From assembly GCF_001422245.1 (NCBI RefSeq), contig NZ_LMMM01000018.1, positions 303,202-367,201 on the forward strand: a stretch of DNA of 64,000 nucleotides, in the 5' to 3' direction. This DNA is from Rhizobium sp. Leaf262. GTDB taxonomy: Bacteria > Pseudomonadota > Alphaproteobacteria > Rhizobiales > Rhizobiaceae. The notes beneath the pieces were generated by a model. It did not search any database. It was given only the letters and a program-made list of their open reading frames with translations, and was not told the DNA's origin. The translations under genes and the position numbers were made by a program. Positions 1 through 8,534 of the stretch are shown here, one piece after another. Within the stretch, counting starts at the first letter, position 1, and each line of letters opens with the position of its first letter.

Positions 1-115
1 GGTCTCACATCCGCCACCGCAACCGGCATTAAAACGCCAAATGACGGTGAGGGGAAGTTACAAGGGGGGTAAGCCACACGCACAAGCCTTAAAAGCGATC
101 CCCCAACCCACTTCC

Positions 116-152
116 TGAGGTACGTACGTCATTTTCTGATTTACGTACCTCA
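116..152. promoter_or_regulatory. Inverted repeat upstream of the LacI-type regulator gene
   Basis: A perfect 10-bp inverted repeat is visible: TGAGGTACGT at 116-125 and ACGTACCTCA at 143-152, with 17 bases between. It lies 35-71 bases before the regulator start, where an autoregulatory LacI-family operator would be expected. Bases 1-115 hold no gene that I can support. Confidence 0.5.
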
Positions 153-186
153 AAAACTTCTTTATGGAATCCTCCCAGGAGGAAGC

Positions 187-1212
187 ATGAAGCCGACAGT
201 TCACGATATTGCCTCGAAAGCTGGCGTTAGCTTGGCTACCGTTGACCGGGTGATCAACCTGCGTCCGGGTGTGCATGCGGTTACGCGCGCCAAGGTCGAG
301 GCGGCGATTTTGGAGCTGGGTTATGTGCGCGATATGGCCGCCGCCAATCTGGCCAAAGGGCGCTCTTACGCGCTGGTCTTCATTCTACCTAACAACGACA
401 ATTCCTTCATGGCCGGTCTTCGGGCAGAGGTGCGGGCCGCTGCCTCGCGATCCTATCTGGAGCGCACCTCAATCCGCATCATCGAAGTGCCGCCTTTCGA
501 TGCGGCGGCACTTGCGCAGGCGCTGGATGTGGCACGACAGGAAAAGCCCTCGGGCGTCGCCTTCGTCGCCATCGATGCCGAAGATGTGGTGGAAGCAGCG
601 GATCGGCTGGCCGATAGCGGCATCGCCGCCGTCACCCTCGTCTCTGATATCACCGGCTCCCGGCGCGATCATTTTGCGGGTGTCGATAACGTCGCCGCAG
701 GCCGCACCGCTGCCAGCCTGATGGGCCGGTTTCTGCCGGAAAAAGGCGGTGATGTCGCGGTTCTGGCAGGCTCCATGCTGGTCAAAGACCACCGCGAGCG
801 GCTGGCCGGGTTTCGCTCCGTGATAGACGAGGAATTCCCCGATCTTCGCCTTCTGCCGGTTCTGGAAGGGCGCGATGACCCTGAAACTGTGGAGCAGCTG
901 GTTTCGGAATGCCTCAACGCCAATCCGCAGCTTCTGGGTCTCTACAGTCTGGGTGCCGGCAATCGCGGTCTCATCAAGGCGCTGAAATCATCGCGCCAGC
1001 CGTCCTCGCCTTGTGTCATCGCCCATGAACTCACCGAAAACACCGCCAACGGATTGGCCGAGGGCGTGCTGGATGCGGTGCTGAACCAGGATGCGGGCCA
1101 TGAGGTGCGCAGCGCCATCCGCGTGCTGAAAGCCCGCGCAGATGGCCTTGCCGTCATCGAGGCGCAGGAACGCATCCGTATCGACATATTCTTGCGGGAT
1201 AATCTCCCCTGA
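187..1212 (+). CDS. LacI-family transcriptional regulator, probably of xylose genes
   Basis: The 341-residue protein begins with a typical LacI helix-turn-helix (TVHDIASKAGVSLATVDRVI, residues 4-23) followed by the hinge region. A periplasmic-binding-protein-like sugar sensor domain runs from about residue 60 to the end. The start is supported by an AGGAGG ribosome site at about 176-181. The gene lies 24 bases before xylB on the same strand and xylA follows, so it most likely controls pentose use, with xylose or xylulose as effector. The family and cluster are clear; the effector is inferred. The sensor domain resembles the ribose/xylose-binding class more than PurR, but I could not run a search to confirm this. 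Confidence 0.88.
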   Translation: MKPTVHDIASKAGVSLATVDRVINLRPGVHAVTRAKVEAAILELGYVRDMAAANLAKGRSYALVFILPNNDNSFMAGLRAEVRAAASRSYLERTSIRIIEVPPFDAAALAQALDVARQEKPSGVAFVAIDAEDVVEAADRLADSGIAAVTLVSDITGSRRDHFAGVDNVAAGRTAASLMGRFLPEKGGDVAVLAGSMLVKDHRERLAGFRSVIDEEFPDLRLLPVLEGRDDPETVEQLVSECLNANPQLLGLYSLGAGNRGLIKALKSSRQPSSPCVIAHELTENTANGLAEGVLDAVLNQDAGHEVRSAIRVLKARADGLAVIEAQERIRIDIFLRDNLP

Positions 1213-1236
1213 CACTGACATAGCACTGGAGGAAAC

Positions 1237-2691
1237 ATGTATCTCGGTCTCGATTTGGGAACATCCGGCGTCAAGGCGCTGCTGATCGATGGTGATCAAA
1301 ACGTCATCGGTTCGGCCAATGGCGCACTGGATGTTTCGCGCCTGCATCACGGCTGGTCGGAACAGGACCCGGCACATTGGATCAAGGCAACGGAAACGGC
1401 GATTTCCGGGCTGAAAGCCAAATTCTCGAAGGAGCTTTCGGCGGTCAAGGGCATCGGCCTTTCCGGCCACATGCACGGTGCAACGCTGGTGGATGCTAGT
1501 GGCGATGTGCTGCGCCCCTGCATTCTGTGGAACGACACCCGCTCTTACGCAGAGGCGGCAAAGCTCGATGCCGACCCCCGCTTCCGCCAGATCACGGGCA
1601 ACATCGTCTTCCCCGGTTTCACTGCGCCGAAACTGGTCTGGGTCGCAAACAACGAGCCGGAGATTTTCGCCAAGGTCGCAAAGGTCCTGCTGCCGAAGGA
1701 TTATCTGCGCCTTTGGCTGACGGGTGAGTACATCTCCGAGATGTCGGATTCGGCGGGCACGTCATGGCTCGATACCGGCGCGCGCAAATGGTCGCCGGAA
1801 CTACTGGAGGCCACCGGCTTGACGGAAGATCATATGCCGTCGCTGGTCGAAGGCACGGATGAGGCGGGCACGCTGCGCTCCGAACTGGCCTCCGCCTGGG
1901 GCATTTCCGGCAAGGTCGTGGTCGCCGGTGGCGCGGGTGACAACGCCGCGTCCGCCTGCGGCATGGGCACAGTGTCAGAAGGCCATGCCTTCGTTTCGTT
2001 GGGCACATCAGGCGTGCTGTTTGCTGCCAACGCCTCCTATCTGCCGAAGCCCGAAAGCGCCGTCCACGCTTTCTGCCACGCTTTGCCCAACACATGGCAC
2101 CAGATGGGTGTCATTCTCTCGGCAACCGACGCGCTGAACTGGTATTCCGGCATTACCGGCAAATCCGCAGCCGACCTTTCGACGGAACTGGGCGACGAAC
2201 TGAAGGCCCCGACAGGTGTCACCTTCGCGCCTTACCTCTCCGGCGAACGCACCCCGCACAACGATGCGGCCATCCGCGGCTCTTTCATTGGCCTGTCACA
2301 CGAAAGCGACCGCAAGGCGTTGACGCAGGCCGTAATGGAAGGTGTGACGTTCGCCATCCGAGACAATCTCGAAGCGCTCAAATCCGCAGGCACCTCGATC
2401 GACCGCGTCACCGCCATCGGCGGCGGTTCGCGCTCGCGCTACTGGCTGGCGTCGATTGCCACCTCGCTTGGCGTGCCCGTGGATATTCCGGCGGAGGGTG
2501 ACTTCGGTGCGGCATTCGGCGCGGCGCGTCTTGGGTTGATTGCAGCGACGGGGGCAGACCCGGTTGCGGTGTGCTCTCAGCCGGAAACGGAGGAGACGAT
2601 TGAACCGGTGGCAGCGCTGGGAGATGCCTATGAGGAGGCTTATGGGCGCTATCGGGCGCTTTATCCGGCGATCAGAGGGTTGTCGCATTGA
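1237..2691 (+). CDS. xylB: Xylulokinase
   Basis: This 484-residue FGGY-family sugar kinase phosphorylates D-xylulose to D-xylulose 5-phosphate in the cytoplasm, feeding the pentose phosphate pathway. The N-terminal phosphate-binding motif YLGLDLGTSGVKALLID is at residues 2-18. The substrate-side region GHMHGATLVD follows at about residues 77-86, and the C-terminal ATPase-fold motif AIGGGSRSRYWLASIA lies near residue 390. Length matches xylulokinases. The start has a GGAGG site just upstream (ctggaggaaacATG). It lies between a LacI-type regulator and xylA, the enzyme that makes its substrate, which supports xylulose over other pentuloses. Confidence 0.95.
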   Translation: MYLGLDLGTSGVKALLIDGDQNVIGSANGALDVSRLHHGWSEQDPAHWIKATETAISGLKAKFSKELSAVKGIGLSGHMHGATLVDASGDVLRPCILWNDTRSYAEAAKLDADPRFRQITGNIVFPGFTAPKLVWVANNEPEIFAKVAKVLLPKDYLRLWLTGEYISEMSDSAGTSWLDTGARKWSPELLEATGLTEDHMPSLVEGTDEAGTLRSELASAWGISGKVVVAGGAGDNAASACGMGTVSEGHAFVSLGTSGVLFAANASYLPKPESAVHAFCHALPNTWHQMGVILSATDALNWYSGITGKSAADLSTELGDELKAPTGVTFAPYLSGERTPHNDAAIRGSFIGLSHESDRKALTQAVMEGVTFAIRDNLEALKSAGTSIDRVTAIGGGSRSRYWLASIATSLGVPVDIPAEGDFGAAFGAARLGLIAATGADPVAVCSQPETEETIEPVAALGDAYEEAYGRYRALYPAIRGLSH

Positions 2692-2704
2692 TGGCCGGTG
2701 GCTG

Positions 2705-2875
2705 GGGCTTACCCCCTCTGTCCTGCCGGACATCTCCCCCACAAGGAGGGAGATCGGCTAGACGCTTGCTCCCCACTCTATCCGCAGCCTTTGAGATGGG
2801 CGGGAGGTCTCCACGAGTCGATCTCCCCACCTGTGGGGGAGATGCCCGGCAGGGCAGAGGGGGGTGAGCCCCACC
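2705..2875. repeat. RIME-like palindromic intergenic repeat, copy 1
   Basis: The left part reads CCCCCTCTGTCCTGCCGGACAT with GGGAGATCGG, and the right part is its near inverted complement (GGGGGAGATGCCCGGCAGGG then CAGAGGGGGG). The whole element can fold into long stems. It fills the gap between xylB and xylA, and related copies lie at about 36.1-36.3 kb and 53.0-53.2 kb. The layout matches the rhizobial intergenic mosaic element (RIME) class. Confidence 0.85.
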
Positions 2876-2944
2876 CGCCAACACAAGCGACTATACCCAG
2901 AAACGACTTCACCATTTACCACTATGCAAACTAGGGAGAGAACC

Positions 2945-4255
2945 ATGACCACAGGCTTTTTCGGCGACATCCAAAAAATCAAATATGAAGGCCCAGACAG
3001 CACCAACCCGCTGGCCTTCCGACATTATAACCCTGACGAAATCGTCGGCGGCAAGCGGATGGAAGACCATCTGCGTTTTGCCGTGGCCTATTGGCACACC
3101 TTCACATGGCCGGGCGGCGACCCGTTCGGTGGCCAGACTTTCGAGCGTCCATGGTTTGAAGACACGATGCAGGCGGCCAAGCTGAAGGCCGATGTTGCCT
3201 TCGAATTTTTCTCGCTGCTCGGCTCGCCCTTCTACTGCTTCCACGATGCGGATGTGCGCCCCGAAGGCAAGACCTTTGCCGAAAACACGAAGAACCTGAA
3301 CGAGATCGTCGATTACTTCGGCCAGAAGCAGGCCGATACCGGCGTCAAGCTTCTGTGGGGCACGGCCAATCTGTTCTCCAACCGCCGCTTCATGTCCGGT
3401 GCCGCCACCAATCCGGACCCTGATGTCTTTGCTTACTCGGCAGCGACGGTCAAAACCTGCATGGATGCCACCAAGAAACTTGGTGGTGCCAACTATGTTC
3501 TGTGGGGCGGTCGTGAAGGCTATGAAACCCTGCTTAACACAGATGTGAAGCGTGAGCTTGATCAGCTTGGCCGCTTCCTTAATCTGGTGGTGGAATACAA
3601 GTACAAGATCGGTTTCGAAGGCACGATCCTGATCGAGCCGAAGCCGCAGGAACCGACCAAGCACCAGTATGATTACGACGTCGCCACCGTCTACGCCTTC
3701 CTGCAAAAGCACGGCCTGGACAAGGAAGTGAAGGTCAATATCGAGCAGGGCCACGCGATCCTTGCCGGTCACTCCTTCGAGCATGAACTGGCCATGGCCA
3801 ATGCCTTCGGCATTTTCGGCTCCATCGACATGAACCGCAACGACTACCAGTCCGGCTGGGATACCGACCAGTTCCCCAACAACGTGCCGGAAATGGCGCT
3901 GGCCTATTACCACGTGCTGGCAGGCGGCGGTTTCAAGAATGGCGGCACCAACTTCGATTCGAAGCTGCGCCGTCAGTCGCTCGACCCAGCAGACCTGCTG
4001 ATCGGTCACATCGGTGGCATGGATTGCTGCGCCCGTGGCCTCAAGGCTGCGGCCAAGATGGTGGAAGACAAGGCTCTGTCGCAGCCACTGGCAGACCGTT
4101 ACGCCAAGTGGGATTCGGCAGAGGCCCAGAAGCTGCTGCGCGGCGAGCTGAAGCTGGATGAGATCGCGGCCATGGTCGAGCGCGACAACATCAATCCTGA
4201 GCCGAAGTCCGGTCGTCAGGAATATCTTGAGAACGTGGTCAACCGCTACGTTTAA
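2945..4255 (+). CDS. xylA: Xylose isomerase
   Basis: This 436-residue enzyme interconverts D-xylose and D-xylulose using divalent metal ions; length and sequence match class II xylose isomerases. The active-site segment [13 protein letters not shown] carries the catalytic His and Asp near residues 100-105. Metal-ligand segments [30 protein letters not shown] and GSIDMNRND follow in the expected order. I chose the ATG at 2945 because AGGGAG lies just upstream and [12 protein letters not shown] is the usual family N-terminus. An in-frame GTG at 2864 would extend the protein into the upstream repeat and is unlikely. The gene forms a xylose unit with xylB. Confidence 0.97.
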   Translation: MTTGFFGDIQKIKYEGPDSTNPLAFRHYNPDEIVGGKRMEDHLRFAVAYWHTFTWPGGDPFGGQTFERPWFEDTMQAAKLKADVAFEFFSLLGSPFYCFHDADVRPEGKTFAENTKNLNEIVDYFGQKQADTGVKLLWGTANLFSNRRFMSGAATNPDPDVFAYSAATVKTCMDATKKLGGANYVLWGGREGYETLLNTDVKRELDQLGRFLNLVVEYKYKIGFEGTILIEPKPQEPTKHQYDYDVATVYAFLQKHGLDKEVKVNIEQGHAILAGHSFEHELAMANAFGIFGSIDMNRNDYQSGWDTDQFPNNVPEMALAYYHVLAGGGFKNGGTNFDSKLRRQSLDPADLLIGHIGGMDCCARGLKAAAKMVEDKALSQPLADRYAKWDSAEAQKLLRGELKLDEIAAMVERDNINPEPKSGRQEYLENVVNRYV

Positions 4256-4280
4256 GGGTCGTTACGTGTAAGGGTCTTTC

Positions 4281-4395
4281 CTCATTCCTGTGCTTGTCAC
4301 AGGAATCCAGTCAGCCCAAGTCTTTGGGCTGAGAAGACTCCTTTCGCCGCGCAGACGCACGACGACTAGATTCCTGTGACGAGCACAGGAATGAG
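4281..4395. repeat. Palindromic intergenic repeat, second family, copy 1
   Basis: The element is framed by CTCATTCCTGTGCTTGTCACAGGAAT and its inverse (ATTCCTGTGACGAGCACAGGAATGAG), with an inner CAGCCCAAG/TGGGCTG palindrome. Closely related copies are at 19955-20068 and 25793-25907, and diverged copies at 15928-16041, 38889-39002 and 47486-47573. It follows the xylA stop codon. Confidence 0.85.
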
Positions 4396-4890
4396 GGGGA
4401 GTTTATCTCCCCCTCAGCACTCAACGAAAAGCATTCTCGAAAAAATAAAATAAACTCCATTTTTTTCTCAATGCCCTCCTACCCTCCCGCATAATCCCCG
4501 TGCTTTCGAAGCAAAGGGGTGCAACGCGCGGCGTCCCAGCGGTTCGAAAGCCGGTATCGACAAGCGGCAGCTCCGAAAGAGGGCCGTTTCCGCGAACCCA
4601 CCTCTTGCCACTGGCCAGGCAAGGGACCGGGCGTTCCGATAGATATCGTGACAGTGGTCCGGCAAATGCCAAGACCACGACCATACCTGCCAATGCCACA
4701 GGCATTTGCCGGACATGCATCATCCCTCCGGTTCGCTTTTTTCATGAAGCGGGCCGGAGTGGATTTTGCGTGGTTACTTGTCTGTGCCTTCTTGTGTGCG
4801 GCGCAACATGACCTATGTGTGGTGGGTTTTATGGAGAGCCAGGCGCGGCGCATGCGTGCCATGACATAGGGTCGTCCCAAGGAGATTTTT
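4396..4890. other. Gene-free gap with several strong inverted repeats
   Basis: No reading frame here looks like a real gene. The gap is rich in potential RNA structure. GAGGGGGAG/CTCCCCCTC at 4393-4415 overlaps the repeat edge. CCCC-TGCTT/AAGCA-GGGG nests at 4497-4520. CTTGCC/GGCAAG pairs at 4604-4623. A perfect 14-bp inverted repeat GTCCGGCAAATGCC/GGCATTTGCCGGAC lies at 4657-4670 and 4701-4714. Finally CCGG-CGCTT/AAGCG-CCGG flanks a T6 run at about 4739-4744. It could encode a structured RNA or hold decayed repeats. The last 20 bases contain the AAGGAG ribosome site of the next gene. Confidence 0.45.
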
Positions 4891-5523
4891 ATGCTGATCG
4901 ACAAATTGAACTGGCGTTATGCCACCAAGAAAATGGACCCTTCCAAGTCCGTTTCGCAGGACAAGGTAGACCGCATCATCGAGGCTGCCCGTCTGGCGCC
5001 GACATCGAGCGGCTTGCAGCCTTTCGAAATCATCGTCGTCACCAACCCGGAAACACGCGCCAAGATTCAGGAGATATCCTGGAACCAGGCACAGGTCACG
5101 GAAGGCTCGCATCTCCTGGTCTTCGCCGCCTGGGACAACTACACCGCAGACCGCATCAACCACATGTTCGATCTGACAAACGACGAACGCGGTTTCAAGA
5201 ACGAAGGCTGGGAAAAGTACCGCCAGTCCCTGCTGTCGTCCTACCCACAGCGCGATGCGGAAGTGAACTTCCAGCATGCGGCGCGTCAGGCCTATATCGC
5301 TTTCGGCCTGGCTGTTGCACAGGCGGCTTTCGAGGGCGTCGACTCCACACCGATGGAAGGTTTCGACCCGGCCAAGCTGGACGAAATTCTTGGCCTTCGC
5401 GAGAAGGGCCTACGCTCGGCGGTCATCCTGCCGCTGGGCTATCGCCAGCCGGAAGGCGACTGGCTGGTCGACCTCAAGAAGGTTCGCCGCCCGCTCAACG
5501 AATTCGTCACCACCGTTGAATGA
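4891..5523 (+). CDS. NAD(P)H-dependent nitroreductase family protein (NfsB-like)
   Basis: The 210-residue protein is a small FMN flavoenzyme of the nitroreductase/dihydropteridine reductase group. The N-terminus carries the FMN phosphate contact region (NWRYATKKMDPSK, residues 7-19). The conserved APTSSGLQPFEIIVV stretch follows at about residues 36-50, and the C-terminal GLREKGLRSAVILPLGYR segment at about 170-187 is typical of NfsB-type enzymes. It probably reduces nitroaromatics or quinones with NAD(P)H in the cytoplasm; the natural substrate is unknown. AAGGAG sits 8-10 bases before the ATG. It stands alone, without an operon partner. Confidence 0.88.
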   Translation: MLIDKLNWRYATKKMDPSKSVSQDKVDRIIEAARLAPTSSGLQPFEIIVVTNPETRAKIQEISWNQAQVTEGSHLLVFAAWDNYTADRINHMFDLTNDERGFKNEGWEKYRQSLLSSYPQRDAEVNFQHAARQAYIAFGLAVAQAAFEGVDSTPMEGFDPAKLDEILGLREKGLRSAVILPLGYRQPEGDWLVDLKKVRRPLNEFVTTVE

Positions 5524-5591
5524 CATTCTGGTGAATTGAGGTCGATTTTTCCAGCGCTCGCTGATAATTGAAAAATCGTACCTATAAAATG

Positions 5592-5619
5592 GTATCGCAG
5601 ACAGGCATGTTTGCGATAC
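5592..5619 (+). promoter_or_regulatory. Strong hairpin in the probable metNIQ leader
   Basis: GTATCGCAGACA and TGTTTGCGATAC can pair as a 12-base stem with one G-U pair and a GGCA tetraloop. The arms at 5592-5599 and 5612-5619 are perfect complements. No T-tract follows, so it is not an ordinary terminator of the nitroreductase gene. It lies 150 bases before metN, just after a TATAAA at 5583-5588, and could be a leader RNA element or a DNA operator. Confidence 0.5.
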
Positions 5620-5768
5620 ATACAAGGCCAGTCCCGGCTTTTTCAAGGAAAGTTCAAACAAATGCTCCGGAACATTTTCCGTTGTCGAATGTGCCTTACG
5701 GCAGCATGAAGAGCGGCTTTTCCTGCCGCCGGGTTTCGACCTAACAGATTCCATTCGAAGAGCATTGT

Positions 5769-6869
5769 ATGACACGTCAAAATTCAGCGGCCCCTTCCGT
5801 GCCATCAGGCCCGGCTAACAGCGACCCGATGGTCGTGTTCGAAGCCGTGACCAAGACTTTTGGCGACCCCAAAAGCCAGACATCCTTCACCGCCCTTGCC
5901 GGTGTCGATTACATCGTGCCACGAGGCTCGATCTCCGGCATCATCGGTCGCTCCGGCGCAGGCAAGTCCACCCTCATTCGCCTCGTCAACGGTCTGGAGC
6001 GTCCTAGCACCGGTAAGGTCGCCGTGGATGGCGTCGATGTCGGCGCGCTGGATCAGGCCGGGCTTCGCACGCTGCGCCGCTCCGTCGGCATGATCTTCCA
6101 GCACTTCAACCTTCTGTCCTCGCGCACGGCTTACGATAACGTCGCTCTCCCGCTGGAGATCGCAGGCGTATCGCGCGCCGAGATCAGCCGCAAGGTCGGG
6201 CCGCTGCTCGATCTGGTCGGTCTCGGTGATAAGGCCAACCGCTACCCCGCCGAACTCTCCGGCGGCCAGAAACAGCGCGTCGGCATTGCCCGTGCTCTGG
6301 CGACCGAGCCGAAATTGCTGCTATCAGACGAGGCAACGTCTGCGCTCGACCCGGAGACCACGCAGTCCATTCTGGAACTGCTGAAGAAGATCAATGCCGA
6401 ATTGAACCTCACCGTTCTTCTCATAACCCATGAGATGGAGGTGGTGAAGACCATCGCCAGCCAAGTGGCCGTCATCGACAAGGGCCTGATTGTCGAGCAG
6501 GGCAGCACTTTCGATATTTTCACCAACCCACGCCATGAGACGACGCGCAGTCTGCTATCATCCGCCGTCGGCGTGAAGCTGCCGCATTGGGTCACCTCCG
6601 GTCTGAAGCCGGATGCAGCACCCGGCGACCGCGTGCTGGTGCGTCTGGTGTTCTTTGGCGATACGGCCTTCCAGCCGCTGACAGCACGACTGGTCGCGGA
6701 AATCGGTCCTGATGTGAACATCCTTGCCGGCACCATTGAGGAAATCTCCGGCCAGCCTTTCGGCTCGCTGGTGGTGTCCTATCCGGCAACGCCAGAGGTC
6801 ACGGCACGTGCCAACCGTTTCTATGCCGATACCGGCCTGACCACGGAGGTCCTCGGTTATGTCGCCTGA
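5769..6869 (+). CDS. metN: Methionine ABC importer, ATP-binding subunit
   Basis: This 366-residue ATPase powers uptake of D- and L-methionine. Walker [10 protein letters not shown] is at about residues 60-68, the signature LSGGQKQR at 163-170 and Walker [13 protein letters not shown] at about 183-194. The C-terminal ~80 residues ([18 protein letters not shown] onward) are the NIL regulatory domain that in MetN senses cytoplasmic methionine, so substrate inhibition of the transporter is likely. It begins the metN-metI-metQ operon and overlaps metI by 11 bases. The N-terminus is about 20 residues longer than in E. coli and low in complexity, so a slightly later start is possible. Confidence 0.95.
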   Translation: MTRQNSAAPSVPSGPANSDPMVVFEAVTKTFGDPKSQTSFTALAGVDYIVPRGSISGIIGRSGAGKSTLIRLVNGLERPSTGKVAVDGVDVGALDQAGLRTLRRSVGMIFQHFNLLSSRTAYDNVALPLEIAGVSRAEISRKVGPLLDLVGLGDKANRYPAELSGGQKQRVGIARALATEPKLLLSDEATSALDPETTQSILELLKKINAELNLTVLLITHEMEVVKTIASQVAVIDKGLIVEQGSTFDIFTNPRHETTRSLLSSAVGVKLPHWVTSGLKPDAAPGDRVLVRLVFFGDTAFQPLTARLVAEIGPDVNILAGTIEEISGQPFGSLVVSYPATPEVTARANRFYADTGLTTEVLGYVA

Positions 6870-7527
6870 TATGCTTTTTGCTGTTCTCTGGAAGGGTCTG
6901 ATCCAGACGCTCCATATGGTCGCGGTTTCCGGTCTCGTTGGTTCCCTGCTCGGCCTGCCCATCGGCATCTTCCTGGCTACCAGCGGCAAGGGCGAATTGT
7001 TCGAAGCACCGATGACGAACCGCGTCATTGGCCTCATCGTCAATGCCGCCCGCTCCACGCCCTTCATCATTCTGGTGGTGGCCATCATTCCGTTTACACG
7101 GCTTGTCGCAGGCACCTCAATCGGCACATCTGCCGCCATCGTACCGCTGACGGTGGCGACAGTTCCCTTTGTCGCGCGTCTGGTGGAAGCCGCCATTCGT
7201 GAGGTGGACAAGGGTCTGATCGAAGCGGCGCGTGCCATGGGTGCTACCCCGCTCCAGATCGTCACCAAGGTTCTTCTGGCGGAAGCCAAGCCCGGCATCA
7301 CGCTGGCACTGACACTGACGCTGGTCAGCCTCATCGGCTACTCGGCCATGGTCGGTGCTGTCGGCGGCGGTGGTCTGGGGGATCTCGGCATTCGCTACGG
7401 CTATCAGCGCTTCATGCCAGATGTGATGCTGGTCGTCGTCGTTGTTCTCATCGTGCTTGTCCAGATCGTGCAAAGCGCCGGTGACGCGCTGGCCCGCAGC
7501 TTCGACAAGCGCAATCGCAAAAACTAA
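6859..7527 (+). CDS. metI: Methionine ABC importer, permease subunit
   Basis: The 222-residue membrane protein has about five hydrophobic segments. The conserved permease loop is [24 protein letters not shown] (EAA motif, about residues 112-135), followed by [22 protein letters not shown], which is characteristic of MetI. It forms the translocation channel in the inner membrane and pairs with MetN. Translation is coupled to metN through an 11-base overlap, and metQ follows 28 bases later. Confidence 0.95.
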   Translation: MSPDMLFAVLWKGLIQTLHMVAVSGLVGSLLGLPIGIFLATSGKGELFEAPMTNRVIGLIVNAARSTPFIILVVAIIPFTRLVAGTSIGTSAAIVPLTVATVPFVARLVEAAIREVDKGLIEAARAMGATPLQIVTKVLLAEAKPGITLALTLTLVSLIGYSAMVGAVGGGGLGDLGIRYGYQRFMPDVMLVVVVVLIVLVQIVQSAGDALARSFDKRNRKN

Positions 7528-7555
7528 AAACTCGTCTAGGTAAAGGAGACATCTC

Positions 7556-8332
7556 ATGAAAAAACTCATCATCGCGGCTTCGCTCGCAGCCCTCTTTGCA
7601 GGTAGCGCACTGGCTGAAACCATCAAGATCGGCGTTACCCCTGCAGAACATGCGCAGATCATGGAGCAGGTAAAGAAGGTTGCGGCCACCAAGGATCTCG
7701 ACCTCGAAATCCTCGAATTCTCCGATTACGTCGTGCCGAACCAGGCACTGGCCGATGGCGAGTTGCAAGCCAATTCCTTCCAGCACCAGCCTTACCTCGA
7801 CAATCAGGTCTCAGACCGCAAGTTCGATCTCGTCAGCGTCGGCACCACCATCACCACCCCGATGGGCGTTTATTCCAAGAAGGTGAAGAGCCTCGACGAG
7901 CTCAAGGACGGCGCGACCATCGGCATTCCGAACGACCCGACCAATGGCGGCCGTGCGCTGCTGGTTCTGGCCTCCAAGGGTGTGCTCAAGGTCAACCCGG
8001 ATGCCGGTCTGAAGGTCACGCCTGCCGACATCACCGAAAACCCGAAGAACATCCAGATCGTTGAACTGGACGCCGCCCAGTTGCCGCGTTCGCTTGACGA
8101 CACCGACGCTTCGGTCATCAACACCAACTACGCAACGGCTGCGGGCCTGAACCCGAAGAAGGACGCCATCGCCATCGAAAGCGAAAAGTCTCCTTATGCG
8201 AATGTCATCGCCGTGCGCGCACAGGACAAGGACAAGCCTTGGGTCAAGACGCTTGTCGAATCCTACCACAGCCCGGAAATCAAGACCTTCATCCTTGAGA
8301 AGTACAACGGCACGGTCATTCCGTCCTGGTAA
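7556..8332 (+). CDS. metQ: Methionine ABC importer, substrate-binding protein
   Basis: The 258-residue protein belongs to the NlpA/MetQ family and captures methionine in the periplasm. Residues 1-20 form a signal peptide (MKKLIIAASLAALFAGSALA). There is no lipobox cysteine, unlike E. coli MetQ, so it is probably a soluble periplasmic protein, as is common in alphaproteobacteria. The family pattern IKIGVTPAEHAQIM then QANSFQHQPYLDNQ is clear. AAGGAGA precedes the ATG. It ends the metNIQ operon and is followed by a rho-independent terminator. Confidence 0.94.
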   Translation: MKKLIIAASLAALFAGSALAETIKIGVTPAEHAQIMEQVKKVAATKDLDLEILEFSDYVVPNQALADGELQANSFQHQPYLDNQVSDRKFDLVSVGTTITTPMGVYSKKVKSLDELKDGATIGIPNDPTNGGRALLVLASKGVLKVNPDAGLKVTPADITENPKNIQIVELDAAQLPRSLDDTDASVINTNYATAAGLNPKKDAIAIESEKSPYANVIAVRAQDKDKPWVKTLVESYHSPEIKTFILEKYNGTVIPSW

Positions 8333-8357
8333 GGATCGAGCCGATCCGGCTTCATGC

Positions 8358-8390
8358 AAACCTCTCCCGTGCAAGCGGGGGAGGTTTTTT
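8358..8390 (+). terminator. Rho-independent terminator after metQ
   Basis: AACCTCTCCCG and CGGGGGAGGTT form a GC-rich stem around a short loop, followed by T6 at 8385-8390. It lies 25 bases past the metQ stop codon. Confidence 0.85.
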
Positions 8391-8410
8391 ACGTTCGGTT
8401 ATCCCTAAAC

Positions 8411-8422
8411 TGAAACGTTTCA
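8411..8422. promoter_or_regulatory. Perfect palindrome TGAAACGTTTCA (LacI/Cra-type operator candidate)
   Basis: This 12-bp perfect palindrome has the central CG and AAACGTTT core typical of LacI/GalR-family operators and equals the half-site pattern known for FruR/Cra. It lies 113 bases before the GGDEF-EAL gene, with no other gene between. Confidence 0.45.
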
Positions 8423-8534
8423 CCATTTGCTGCACTTGCGTTGCGAAGGTGGACAAGGCGACGGGCTTTTTTAACAGCTTTTGAAGAATTCACGCGGAAT
8501 ATGCATCCCTTAGAGGAAAAAAAGATGCTGACTC

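Noticed and set aside
2864..2944. Upstream GTG start for xylA
   Set aside because: It would add 27 residues encoded by the RIME-like repeat; the ATG at 2945 has a good ribosome site and the family N-terminus.
2909..4009. Minus-strand open frame of 366 codons
   Set aside because: It is antisense to xylA, which is unambiguous.
5524..5768. SAM-II riboswitch before metN
   Set aside because: I could not match the SAM-II pseudoknot pattern; only a single strong hairpin is evident, so I report it as an unassigned element.
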